NCBI GenBank assembly: GCA_963833375.1
Contig: CAWHXR010000004.1
Span: forward strand, 186,001 to 250,000
Source: DASUPK01 sp963833375
GTDB taxonomy: Bacteria; Actinomycetota; Thermoleophilia; Solirubrobacterales; 70-9
Reading direction: 5' to 3'
Length of the DNA: 64,000 bases
Shown: positions 25,208-32,348 of the stretch, piece by piece
Numbering within the stretch: position 1 is the stretch's first letter
Layout: every line of letters starts with the position of its first letter
Notes under the pieces: model-generated
The model's input: the letters and a program-made list of their open reading frames with translations, nothing else
Told to the model about the DNA's origin: nothing
Databases searched by the model: none
Translations under genes and position numbers: made by a program

Positions 25208-25984
25208 ATGGAAGCCGAAGTAAAGGCGTTCGAGCTCCGGGAGCTCTGGCGCAGGTACAAAGAGGGGGGAGATGTCAGCGCCCGGGAGAGGCTCGTGGTG
25301 GCCTACTCGCCTCTCGTCAAGTTCGTCGCCGGCCGCACCGGCGCCCGCCTGCCGTCGCACGTCGACCAGGCCGACCTGATCTCATACGGGATGATCGGCC
25401 TGATCGAGGCGATGGAGCGCTTCGATCCTCTCCGGCAGATCCGCTTCGAGACCTTCGCCATGCAGCGCATCCGCGGGGCGATCATCGACGAGCTTCGCTC
25501 GCTCGACTGGGTGCCGCGCTCGGTTCGCTCCCGGGCCCGGGACATCGAGGAGGCGAACTCCAAGCTCGAGCACGAGCTCGGCCGCGCGCCGACCGACGCC
25601 GAGCTGGCTGAGCGCCTCGGGATGAACGAGGAGGAGCTCCAGGAGGCCCTGCTGCAGATCTCCAACTCCTCGATTCTCGCCCTCGAGGAGCTCTGGATGA
25701 CCCCGGACGCGTCCGGCGACAAGGTCTCCCTCCTCGACACCATCGAGGACGAGACCGCGCCCGACCCGCAGGCGGCGCTCGATACGAGCGAGGTCAAGGA
25801 CCGGCTCTCCGAGGCGATCCAGGACCTGCCGGAGCGAGAGACGCTCGTCGTCGCGCTCTACTACTTCGAGAACCTCACCCTGAGGGAGATCGGCGAGGTC
25901 CTCGGGGTGACCGAGTCGCGCGTCTCCCAGCTCCACTCGAAGGCCGTGCTGCGGCTGCGCTCGCGGCTCAAGAGCTCGGGTTGA
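25208..25984 (+). CDS. RNA polymerase sigma factor, FliA/WhiG type
   Basis: 258 aa group-3 sigma factor. Region 2 (PLVKFVAGRTGARLPSHVDQ, LISYGMIGLIEAMERFDP, RFETFAMQRIRGAIIDELR), region 3 (RDIEEANSKLEHELGRAPTD) and region 4 HTH (LREIGEVLGVTESRVSQLHS). The closest families are FliA (motility) and WhiG (sporulation). No flagellar or whi genes are present here, so the regulon is unknown. Confidence 0.9.
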   Translation: MEAEVKAFELRELWRRYKEGGDVSARERLVVAYSPLVKFVAGRTGARLPSHVDQADLISYGMIGLIEAMERFDPLRQIRFETFAMQRIRGAIIDELRSLDWVPRSVRSRARDIEEANSKLEHELGRAPTDAELAERLGMNEEELQEALLQISNSSILALEELWMTPDASGDKVSLLDTIEDETAPDPQAALDTSEVKDRLSEAIQDLPERETLVVALYYFENLTLREIGEVLGVTESRVSQLHSKAVLRLRSRLKSSG

Positions 25985-26018
25985 ACCCGACCTGACGTTC
26001 ACATAGGGTCCGGAGCCC

Positions 26019-28106
26019 ATGCCTCATAAGGCAGCCGACCGGATTCGAAACGTCGCGCTGATCGGTCATCGCGGCAGCGGCAAGACCTCGCTCCACGAGG
26101 CCCTGCTCTTCGAGGCCGGCGTGGTCAACCGGCTCGGCCGCGTCGAGGACGGCACCACCGTCTCCGACTTCGAGGCCGACGAGCAGGCCCGCGAGATGTC
26201 GATCGGGGCCTCCGTCGCCTCCTTCGAGCACGACGGCCGCAAGATCAACCTGATCGACACGCCGGGCGAGCCCAGCTTCATCGCCGACACGATCGCCTCG
26301 CTGCGGGTGGCGGACGCCGCGGTCGTGGTCGTCAATGGGGTGATGGGCGTCGAGGTCCACACCGAACGCCTCTGGCAGCGGGCCGACAAGGAGGGCCTGG
26401 CACGGCTCGTCTTCGTCAACATGCTCGACCGCGAGCGGGCCGACTTCTTCCGCGCCCTCGAGTCGCTCCAGAACGCGTTCGGCAACCATGTCGTCGCCAC
26501 GGAGATTCCGATCGGCTCCGAGCATGAAGTGCGTGGCGTGATCGACCTGATCGACATGAAGGCCTTCGTCGCGCAGGGCGAGGGTCGCGGCGCCGCGGAC
26601 GAACAGGAGATCCCGCCGGAGCTCCAGACTCAGGCCCAGGAGTACCGCGAGAAGCTGATGGACGAGGTGGCGGAGAACTCGGACGAGCTGATGGAGCGCT
26701 ACCTCGAGGGCGAGGAGATCGACCACGAGGAGATGGTCACCGTGCTGAAGCGCGGCGTCACCGACGGCAAGATCTTCCCGGTCGCCTGCGGTATCGCCAC
26801 CAAGAACCTCGGCACGAGCCGCCTGCTGGAGGCGCTGGTCGAGGACCTGCCGTCACCGGCGATGCGCGGCGCGATCACCGCGATCGGCGAGGACGGGGAG
26901 GAGATCGAGATCTCGCCCGATGAGGACGGCGAGCTCGTCGCCTATATCTTCAAGACCCTCGCGGACCCCTACGCGGGTCGGCTCAACCTCTTCCGCGTCG
27001 TCTCGGGGGTGCTCAAGGGCGACTCCCAGGTGACCAACGTGAGCCGGCGCGCCAAGGAGCGCATCGGCCAGCTGCTCGCCTCCCAGGGCAAGGAGCACGA
27101 GCAGGTCGCCGAGCTGGGGGCGGGGGACATCGGCGCCGTGGCCAAGCTCAAGGAGACGCGTGCCGGCGACGTCCTCGCCGAAAAGGACGCGAAGATCTCG
27201 TTCCCGCCCCTCGACCTGCCTGCCCCGGTCATGGCATTCGCCTTCGAGCCCAAGACGAAGGGCGACGAGGAGAAGGCGGCGAACGCGATCCGCCGTCTCG
27301 AGGAGGAGGACCCGACCCTTGACGTCCACCGCGATGCTCAGACCGGAGAACAGATCATCGCCGGGCTCACTCAGGTCCACGTCGAGGTGATCACGGACCG
27401 GATGAGGGAGCGCTTCGGCGCGGAGATCAACCTGCACCCGCCGCGCGTCCCCTACCTGGAGTCGATCCGCAAGGCCGCCAAGGCCCACGGCCGCTACAAG
27501 AAGCAGACCGGCGGCCGCGGGCAGTTCGGCGACTGCCACATCGAGCTCGAGCCCGGCGAGCCCGGGACGGGCCTCGACTTCATCGACGCGATCAAGGGAG
27601 GCGTCATCCCCAAGGGCTTCATCCCGGCGGTCGAGAAGGGGATCTCCGAGGCGATGGAGCACGGCACCCTTGCCGGCTATCCGGTGAAGGACGTGCGGGT
27701 CCGCCTCTACGACGGCTCCCACCACACGGTCGACTCGTCGGAGATGGCCTTCAAGATCGCCGGCTCCATGGCCTTCAAGCAGGCGATGGACCAGGCCGAT
27801 CCGGTGTTGCTGGAGCCGATCATGCTGCTGTCCGTGACCGTCCCCGAGGACGTGGTGGGGGATGTGGTCGGCGATCTGAACTCGCGCCGGGGCCGGCCTC
27901 TCGGCATGGAGGCGAAGGGCTCCGCGACCGAGATCAAGGCCGAGGTGCCGATGGCGGAGGTGCTCGATTACGCGCGCGACCTGCGCCAGATCACCGGCGG
28001 CCGTGGCGACTACACGATGGAGTTCGCGCGGCACGAGGAGATTCCCGCGCATCTCGCCCAGAAGGTGATCTCGGAGGCCCGCTCAGAGGAGGAAGTGCGG
28101 GCCTGA
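26019..28106 (+). CDS. Elongation factor G-like GTPase (EF-G2 type)
   Basis: 695 aa with all EF-G domains. G1 GHRGSGKTS, G3 DTPGEPSFIADT; the usual G4 NKxD reads NMLD, as in EF-G2-like paralogues rather than canonical FusA. Domain IV has GGRGQFGDCHIELEP; domain V ends LRQITGGRGDYTMEFARHEE. It is not beside rpsL/rpsG, so it is likely a second EF-G with a non-housekeeping role (inference). It is followed directly by RNase HI through a CTGA junction. Confidence 0.85.
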   Translation: MPHKAADRIRNVALIGHRGSGKTSLHEALLFEAGVVNRLGRVEDGTTVSDFEADEQAREMSIGASVASFEHDGRKINLIDTPGEPSFIADTIASLRVADAAVVVVNGVMGVEVHTERLWQRADKEGLARLVFVNMLDRERADFFRALESLQNAFGNHVVATEIPIGSEHEVRGVIDLIDMKAFVAQGEGRGAADEQEIPPELQTQAQEYREKLMDEVAENSDELMERYLEGEEIDHEEMVTVLKRGVTDGKIFPVACGIATKNLGTSRLLEALVEDLPSPAMRGAITAIGEDGEEIEISPDEDGELVAYIFKTLADPYAGRLNLFRVVSGVLKGDSQVTNVSRRAKERIGQLLASQGKEHEQVAELGAGDIGAVAKLKETRAGDVLAEKDAKISFPPLDLPAPVMAFAFEPKTKGDEEKAANAIRRLEEEDPTLDVHRDAQTGEQIIAGLTQVHVEVITDRMRERFGAEINLHPPRVPYLESIRKAAKAHGRYKKQTGGRGQFGDCHIELEPGEPGTGLDFIDAIKGGVIPKGFIPAVEKGISEAMEHGTLAGYPVKDVRVRLYDGSHHTVDSSEMAFKIAGSMAFKQAMDQADPVLLEPIMLLSVTVPEDVVGDVVGDLNSRRGRPLGMEAKGSATEIKAEVPMAEVLDYARDLRQITGGRGDYTMEFARHEEIPAHLAQKVISEARSEEEVRA

Positions 28107-28504
28107 AGGTCGTCGTCAACGTCGACGGCGGCTCACGGGGAAATCCGGGACCGGCGGCGATAGCCGCCGTTGCCACGGACGCCGGAGGCGAGGTGCTCGC
28201 CGAGCGCAGCGAGACCATCGGCGAGGCCACCAACAACGTGGCCGAGTACCGCGCGCTCCTGCTCGGGATCGAGCTGGCGAAGGAGCTCGACGCCGACGAG
28301 GTCGAGTTCGTGGGCGACTCGATGCTGATCGTCGAGCAGGTGCGCGGCAACTGGAAGGTGAAGCAGGAGCACCTGCGGCCGCTGCACACCAAGGCGAAGG
28401 ATGCGCTGCGCGACCTCGAGCGCTGGTCGATCCGCCACGTCAAGCGCGACGACAACGCCCGCGCGGACGAGCTGCTCAACGACGCGCTGGACTCGGCGCA
28501 ATAG
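28103..28504 (+). CDS. Ribonuclease HI-like protein (CTG start)
   Basis: Cleaves RNA in RNA/DNA hybrids. The frame reads LKVVVNVDGGSRGNPGPAAI, ATNNVAEYRALLLGIELAKE, VEFVGDSMLIVEQVRGNWKV and HVKRDDNARADELLN; the DEDD residues (VDGG, AEY, GDS, DNARAD) are all present. No ATG, GTG or TTG precedes the first catalytic Asp; GTG 28193 would lose it. CTG at 28103 overlaps the preceding TGA and has GAGGAGG about 10 nt upstream, so a CTG start with translational coupling is the best reading. Confidence 0.86.
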   Translation: MKVVVNVDGGSRGNPGPAAIAAVATDAGGEVLAERSETIGEATNNVAEYRALLLGIELAKELDADEVEFVGDSMLIVEQVRGNWKVKQEHLRPLHTKAKDALRDLERWSIRHVKRDDNARADELLNDALDSAQ

Positions 28505-28505
28505 A

Positions 28506-28535
28506 AAAGGCCGGACCCCCGGAGGTCCGGCCTTT
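28506..28535 (+). terminator. Rho-independent terminator after RNase HI
   Basis: Perfect 12 bp stem AAAGGCCGGACC / GGTCCGGCCTTT with a 6 nt loop. It ends in TTTCC and may serve both strands. Confidence 0.85.
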
Positions 28536-28565
28536 CCAGCTCTTTATCGGTCGCCGGCACGGTTT

Positions 28566-29033
28566 CTATAGGCCGACTCCCTTCAGCACGGTTCCAACCG
28601 TGTTGGGCTTGAACGGCTCGCTGCCGGGCACCAGGTTGAGTGGCCGAGAACCCCCAGGCGTTGGCGTGCATGTACGCGATCTCGTTGGGCTGGTCCCGGA
28701 CGCCATTCGAGCCGGCGAGCGGCGCGATCTGCACAGTGCTGAGCAGGCCGATCGCGCCTCCCGTCGCGTTCATGAACCCGCTTCCGGAGTCGCCCGGGAT
28801 GCCGGGCGTGGCCGTGTATACGTCGTGGCTCCAGCCGCCGCCGGTGTTCTGACATCGAAGGCGTCCTGGAAGGCGAAGCTCGTGGTGCAGTGCGCACCGC
28901 TGGTGAACATCTGCACGCCCGGGTGAATGGTCGCCGAGTCGGCGGGCGCCCACGCGGAGGCCGCCGACGGTGCGATGGCAAGGACGGCGATCGCGGCCGT
29001 GGCGACCAGCGTGGTCAGAGCCCTTCGATGCAT
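28566..29033 (-). pseudogene. Decayed secreted trypsin-like protease
   Basis: A signal peptide (MHRRALTTLVATAAIAVLAI...ASAWAP) and IHPGVQMFTSGAHCTTSFAF begin the gene; a second frame carries ATPGIPGDSGSGFMNATGGA, with the catalytic-Ser box GDSGSG, and IAYMHANAWGFSAT; a third frame gives LVPGSEPFKPNTVGTVLKGV and stop. Two frame breaks and an internal deletion have removed the region expected to hold the catalytic His and Asp. The start has a GGGGAG ribosome-binding site. Confidence 0.65.
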
Positions 29034-29113
29034 TGATGCTCCCCTCTGCAGCGGCCCCAAGTCCGAAGGACACTACCTAAAAACGATGACCCGACGCGCA
29101 TGGGGGGCGCGCC

Positions 29114-29119
29114 TATACT
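29114..29119 (+). promoter_or_regulatory. -10 box of the tRNA-Gly gene
   Basis: TATACT ends 10 nt before the tRNA 5' end. Confidence 0.6.
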
Positions 29120-29129
29120 TCTCGCTCGC

Positions 29130-29203
29130 GCGGCTGTAGCTCAGTTGGCTAGAGCGTCTGCTTGCCATGCAGAAGGTCGTGGGTTCGAATCCCATCAGCC
29201 GCT
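29130..29203 (+). tRNA. tRNA-Gly (GCC)
   Basis: Cloverleaf with acceptor GCGGCTG/CAGCCGC, D arm GCTC...GAGC, anticodon stem CTGC/GCAG with loop TTGCCAT (anticodon GCC) and T arm GTGGG TTCGAAT CCCAT. No CCA is encoded; discriminator U. Confidence 0.96.
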
Positions 29204-29287
29204 TGCCTCGACTCGGGACCCCGGAGGGGCGTGACGCCTCACCGGGGTATTTTCACCTCCAGGGCGTCGCTAGGCTTGGCTTGTTTC

Positions 29288-29358
29288 GGCGCCTTGGCGG
29301 AGTGGCTACGCAGCGGCCTGCAAAGCCGTTTACACCGGTTCGATTCCGGTAGGCGCCT
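29288..29358 (+). tRNA. tRNA-Cys (GCA), attachment site of an integrated element
   Basis: Acceptor GGCGCCT/AGGCGCC, anticodon stem GCGGC/GCCGT with loop CTGCAAA (anticodon GCA), T arm CCGG TTCGATT CCGG, discriminator U. The 3' 35 bp recur at 32192-32226, so this gene served as an integration site and was left intact. Confidence 0.95.
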
Positions 29359-29359
29359 C
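29325..29359 (+). repeat. attL: tRNA-Cys 3' end
   Basis: GCCGTTTACACCGGTTCGAT and onward to GGCGCCTC. Direct repeat partner of 32192-32226. Confidence 0.8.
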
Positions 29360-29363
29360 CTCA

Positions 29364-29395
29364 CGAAGTCCCCGCAAAACGCGGGGATTTCGTCT
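29364..29395 (+). terminator. Terminator after tRNA-Cys
   Basis: CGAAGTCCCCGC, loop AAAAC, GCGGGGATTTCG, then TCTTCTT. It lies just inside the element. Confidence 0.7.
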
Positions 29396-29632
29396 TCTTG
29401 GGGCGCTGTCGCGGGTACTCGGCGAACCAATCCGAGCGACCGAAGCGGGGCAATCCACGCACGTCACCAGCTGCAGACACACCGCCCAGCGGCGAGGACC
29501 CGGCGCCCGGTGGCGGTTCCTCGATCTGCCGCCCCAGCGCCGGCGCTTCCGAGAAGCAGTCCGTATGAGGATCGGGGAGACCGCCGATGATCCACTGCGC
29601 GGCTGAACCAGCGGGAATCGTAAGATGGCGGC
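29396..29632. other. Element left end, no gene recognised
   Basis: No supported coding frame. TAAGAT at about 29621-29626 is the -10 box for the following gene, 6 nt before its GTG. Confidence 0.4.
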
Positions 29633-29971
29633 GTGGCATCGCAGCGTAAGGAGCGGTTGGCACGGAACGAGGCGATGTTCCGCGAGGCCAACGAGCGGGC
29701 GAAGACCTGGGACGAGCGCCACCGTTTGGACACCGAGGCCGAGCTGTACTTCTGCGAGTGCGCGAACCCCGAGTGCCTCGAGAAGGTCAGTCTGGGCAAG
29801 GCCGAGTACAACCGGGTCCGCTCGGACCCACGCCACTTCGCAATCGTCCCCGGTCACGAGATGCCGGAAGTGGAGACGGTGATCGAACGAAACGAGGGCT
29901 GGGCGATCATCGAGAAGGCGCCCGAGGTGACCGACATCGTGGAGGCGCGCGACCCACGCCGCGACGGCTGA
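29633..29971 (+). CDS. Hypothetical element protein
   Basis: 112 aa, not recognised. MASQRKERLARNEAMFREAN is charged and helical; the middle AELYFCECANPECLEKVSLG holds a CxC...C cluster that could bind metal; then EYNRVRSDPRHFAIVPGHEM. This resembles small zinc-ribbon-like proteins found near regulatory genes in actinobacteria, but no family is claimed. Start GTG is 6 nt after a TAAGAT box (leaderless). It is the first gene of the tRNA-Cys element. Confidence 0.75.
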   Translation: MASQRKERLARNEAMFREANERAKTWDERHRLDTEAELYFCECANPECLEKVSLGKAEYNRVRSDPRHFAIVPGHEMPEVETVIERNEGWAIIEKAPEVTDIVEARDPRRDG

Positions 29972-30064
29972 GCTGTCCTGCTTCCCGGTCGGTCCCCACT
30001 GAAATCGAATGCACTGGTGCGCCTCCCGCCGAATAAGACGCGAATAAGACCCCCCGGCTCTGAC

Positions 30065-30080
30065 TTACTGAGGACTTAGG
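30065..30080 (+). promoter_or_regulatory. Conserved upstream motif of DVQPEHLAS gene, copy 1
   Basis: TTACTGAGGACTTAGG, 60 nt before the ATG. Near-identical 16-mers lie before the paralogues at 51248 and 52666. Confidence 0.6.
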
Positions 30081-30139
30081 GGCATGGATCTCAATTACGG
30101 AGGGAAGCGCAGACCTACCTGAGTTGGAAGGAAAGACTT

Positions 30140-30334
30140 ATGCCTACGATCATCGTGCAGAGCAACGCGAGCACCGAGCAGCAAGACTCCACCGCCTCCG
30201 TCCTGCTCTTGGAGGACGTTCAACCCGAGCACTTGGCCAGCGACCACCACGCAGCCCAACTGATCGAGCGCGTGGCATGGGCGGTTAGCGACGCAAAGGA
30301 CGCCGAGGGGTCCCAGACGGCGCAAGCTCCCTGA
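30140..30334 (+). CDS. DVQPEHLAS-family small protein, copy 1
   Basis: 64 aa, unknown. MPTIIVQSNASTEQQDSTAS, VLLLEDVQPEHLASDHHAAQ, LIERVAWAVSDAKDAE. Paralogues at 51248-51424 and 52666-52788 share the N-terminus MPxIIVQSN and the block DVQPEHLAS. Ribosome-binding site GGAAGG lies 9 nt upstream. Each copy is preceded by the same 16 bp upstream motif and followed by a hairpin, so it is a self-contained expression unit. Its restriction to element regions in this window suggests a role in element biology (inference). Confidence 0.75.
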   Translation: MPTIIVQSNASTEQQDSTASVLLLEDVQPEHLASDHHAAQLIERVAWAVSDAKDAEGSQTAQAP

Positions 30335-30339
30335 ACGCG

Positions 30340-30369
30340 GCGGAGGCCCGTTGTGTGCCGGGCCTCCGC
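30340..30369 (+). terminator. Terminator after DVQPEHLAS gene
   Basis: Perfect 11 bp stem GCGGAGGCCCG / CGGGCCTCCGC with an 8 nt loop, 6 nt after the stop codon. No U tract. Confidence 0.65.
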
Positions 30370-30662
30370 GCTGAGCCGGACAGCGAAGTGGCTCGCGGCC
30401 CGAGCCTACTAACCGCTCGGTTAGCGGCCCAGCACTTCGATCCGGATCTGGACGAATGTTTGCGGCGATTGCGAGACAAATGGAGAAGGAGACCCATTTG
30501 TCCGAATGCAGCGAACCGATCGAGCCCGATGAAACGGACGTACCAATGCCAACCAGGGGGTACGCGTACGGTTTTTCCAGAGCCGCTTCCACCCTTACCG
30601 ACCCTGCTAGTCGGTGTGCCCAGTAAGCGCCTGTGAAGACCGTCCTGCACTAGGGTGAGCCC

Positions 30663-30890
30663 ATGTCCGAAGCCGATGTCCTGCGCGAGGGATTGGACAA
30701 GCTGGCGAAGGAACTAGATGCCATCGAGGCGCTGCTATCCGACAATTCGGCACTAGAAGAGGCCGCGCAGCGCCTACGTGAAGCCAAGAACAACATCGGC
30801 CTGACGCTGCAAGAGGCTCGGTCGGACATCGCTGCCGAAACCGAACTCGCGGCGCGGGACGAGCTAGAGCTGCCCGATGACGTCTTTTGA
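30663..30890 (+). CDS. Hypothetical coiled-coil element protein
   Basis: 75 aa, strongly helical: MSEADVLREGLDKLAKELDA, LLSDNSALEEAAQRLREAKN and onward, acidic C-terminus. No DNA-binding motif. TAGGGT ends 6 nt before the ATG (leaderless pattern). Not recognised. Confidence 0.65.
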   Translation: MSEADVLREGLDKLAKELDAIEALLSDNSALEEAAQRLREAKNNIGLTLQEARSDIAAETELAARDELELPDDVF

Positions 30891-31016
30891 CATAGCGGAG
30901 CGCTGCTGACCGGCTCGACCGGCGGCCCGACGATCCCGACCAGAACCAGCGCGCCTGAAACATCGGTGGTCAGCACGGAGGGACCTGCTGACATGCGGGC
31001 GTACGGTCCCGACCAC

Positions 31017-31235
31017 ATGGCAGAGAAAGATGACCCCACGACGATCAACTTCGCCAACGGCAGTGAGCTGAAGGTCGTCTCTCCGCCGGATGAGATAGCT
31101 GGCGCGATCGAGGAGGCCGACGGCGGGCTGATTCGACTCCTCGACACAGATGAGAACGCGGTCTGGATCAACCCCGACCACATCGTTCACATCGCCGCGG
31201 TCGCAGCCGAGCACGTCCGGCGCGTCAGCGGCTGA
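31017..31235 (+). CDS. NPxHIVHI-family small protein
   Basis: 72 aa from ATG 31017 (the frame is open from 30966). MAEKDDPTTINFANGSELKV, VSPPDEIAGAIEEADGGLIR, LLDTDENAVWINPDHIVHIA. The pattern (beta strand, Pro-Pro-Asp-Glu-Ile helix, NAVWxNPxHIVHI strand) resembles compact ligand- or DNA-binding beta folds. A truncated paralogue lies at 21694. Function unknown. Confidence 0.7.
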   Translation: MAEKDDPTTINFANGSELKVVSPPDEIAGAIEEADGGLIRLLDTDENAVWINPDHIVHIAAVAAEHVRRVSG

Positions 31236-31259
31236 CTGGGGTCCACTGGTACCTAGCGG

Positions 31260-31697
31260 ATGGGCCAAGAGGGTCTGGGGGCTTGCCGACAACCCGGCCT
31301 CAGCCGGGTGCGGTCGGTGCCGATGATGCCCGCGATGATCGACGCGCTGGCGAACCTCAAGGATCGGGGGCGCTTTGCCGATGCTGATGGCCTCGTCTTC
31401 ACCCGTGAGGGCGAGCACATGAACCATTTCGACCTACGCAAGCGCTACTACGAGGCCCTGGAGCGGGCCGGCCTTCGCCGGCTTCGCTTCCATGATCTCC
31501 GCCATGCCTTCGGCTCGGCCGCGATCACGAGACTCGATCCCCATGCGGTTCAGAGCTGCATGGGCCATCAGCACTACTCGACCACCCAGCGCTATCTGCA
31601 CCACCGGCCCCGCCACGACGATGCCGCCAAGCTGGCCGAGGCGTTCGAGGTCGAAGACAACGACCCGGTCGATTTGCCGGAGAAGGAGGAAGCATGA
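31260..31697 (+). pseudogene. Tyrosine recombinase C-terminal fragment in tRNA-Cys element
   Basis: Encodes the catalytic C-terminus: FHDLRHAFGSAAITRLDPHA and CMGHQHYSTTQRYLHHRP, with the HxxR box, MGH and Tyr. The N-terminal domains and the first catalytic Arg region are missing; upstream (RVRSVPMMPAMIDALANLKD) starts mid-domain. Its stop overlaps the next gene (ATGA). Position beside attR fits an integrase of this element, now truncated. Confidence 0.75.
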
Positions 31698-32032
31698 CGA
31701 GTTCTCTAAGCGGGCTTTGGAAGCGAGGGCGAGCGGTCCCGGGGGCCGTGGCCTGGGAAGTGGGAAGGTCTCTGTGGTTCAACTCGCGTGACCGTGTGAA
31801 CGAAAACCTCAGCGAGACGGAGCGCGAGGATTTCGCGCGCATGGTTCGGAAGCGGCGAGGTCGTCCTTGGAACCTGAACAGCGAGGACCGCCCTCGACTG
31901 GTTGTACTCGTCAAGAAGGCTGCAACCGGCGAGAGCGACCCCAGCCTGGCAGCGGTCGGGAGGTCCCTCGTGACCCTCCTCCCTCCTCGCATTCTCCCGG
32001 CTATCTGGGAGCGTCTTCCTTCCCGGGCTTAA
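31694..32032 (+). CDS. Hypothetical protein coupled to integrase fragment
   Basis: 112 aa, unknown. MTSSLSGLWKRGRAVPGAVA, then NENLSETEREDFARMVRKRR, RLVVLVKKAATGESDPSLAA and LVTLLPPRILPAIWERLPSR. Basic, helical, no TM segment. It overlaps the integrase fragment by 4 nt and is the last gene before attR. Confidence 0.6.
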   Translation: MTSSLSGLWKRGRAVPGAVAWEVGRSLWFNSRDRVNENLSETEREDFARMVRKRRGRPWNLNSEDRPRLVVLVKKAATGESDPSLAAVGRSLVTLLPPRILPAIWERLPSRA

Positions 32033-32348
32033 TCCCGCCGAGAGGAAAACCTGGGCGAGACGCCGGCTTGCCCCTTAACGGGTGCCGATTCGGGTACCAA
32101 AGAGAGCGCAAGTAGGCGCAGCTCAGAACGAGAAGCCGCGCCTGGGCAGGGCTGAGAGCCGCTAGGCGCAACCCCACGTTTCAGCCTGCAAGCCGTTGAC
32201 ACCGGTTCGATTCCGGTAGGCGCCTCACCTCGCGATCTTTCCGTGGCCGTTCGACATGCGGGAAGAAACCTGCGGTTGCTGCGTCTTTGACTCCAGACGC
32301 AATCAGCCGCCTTGACGGCGGCCCTGGACTCGACTGGAGGTACTCAGC
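32033..32348. other. Element right end and RTX-gene promoter region
   Basis: Contains attR (32192-32226). No coding frame is supported. ACTGGAGG lies just upstream of the ATG at 32349. Confidence 0.5.
32192..32226 (+). repeat. attR: partial tRNA-Cys 3' copy
   Basis: GCCGTTGACACCGGTTCGAT and onward to GGCGCCTC; one mismatch to attL over 35 bp. The upstream CAGCCTGCAA also resembles the anticodon arm. Confidence 0.8.

Larger units (their letters stand above)
29325..32226. mobile_element. Small integrative element in tRNA-Cys
   Basis: Bounded by 35 bp direct repeats (29325-29359 and 32192-32226; one mismatch) made of the tRNA-Cys 3' end. Contents: five small genes and a truncated tyrosine-recombinase gene near the right end. 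At 2.9 kb with only an integrase fragment it is probably an immobile remnant or a satellite mobilised in trans. Three of its gene families recur at 21 kb and 51-53 kb. Confidence 0.75.

Noticed and set aside
27991..29073. 360-residue minus-strand frame near the protease remnant
   Set aside because: Only the middle part is real (one frame of the decayed protease); the ends are shadow sequence of the EF-G-like gene and spacer.
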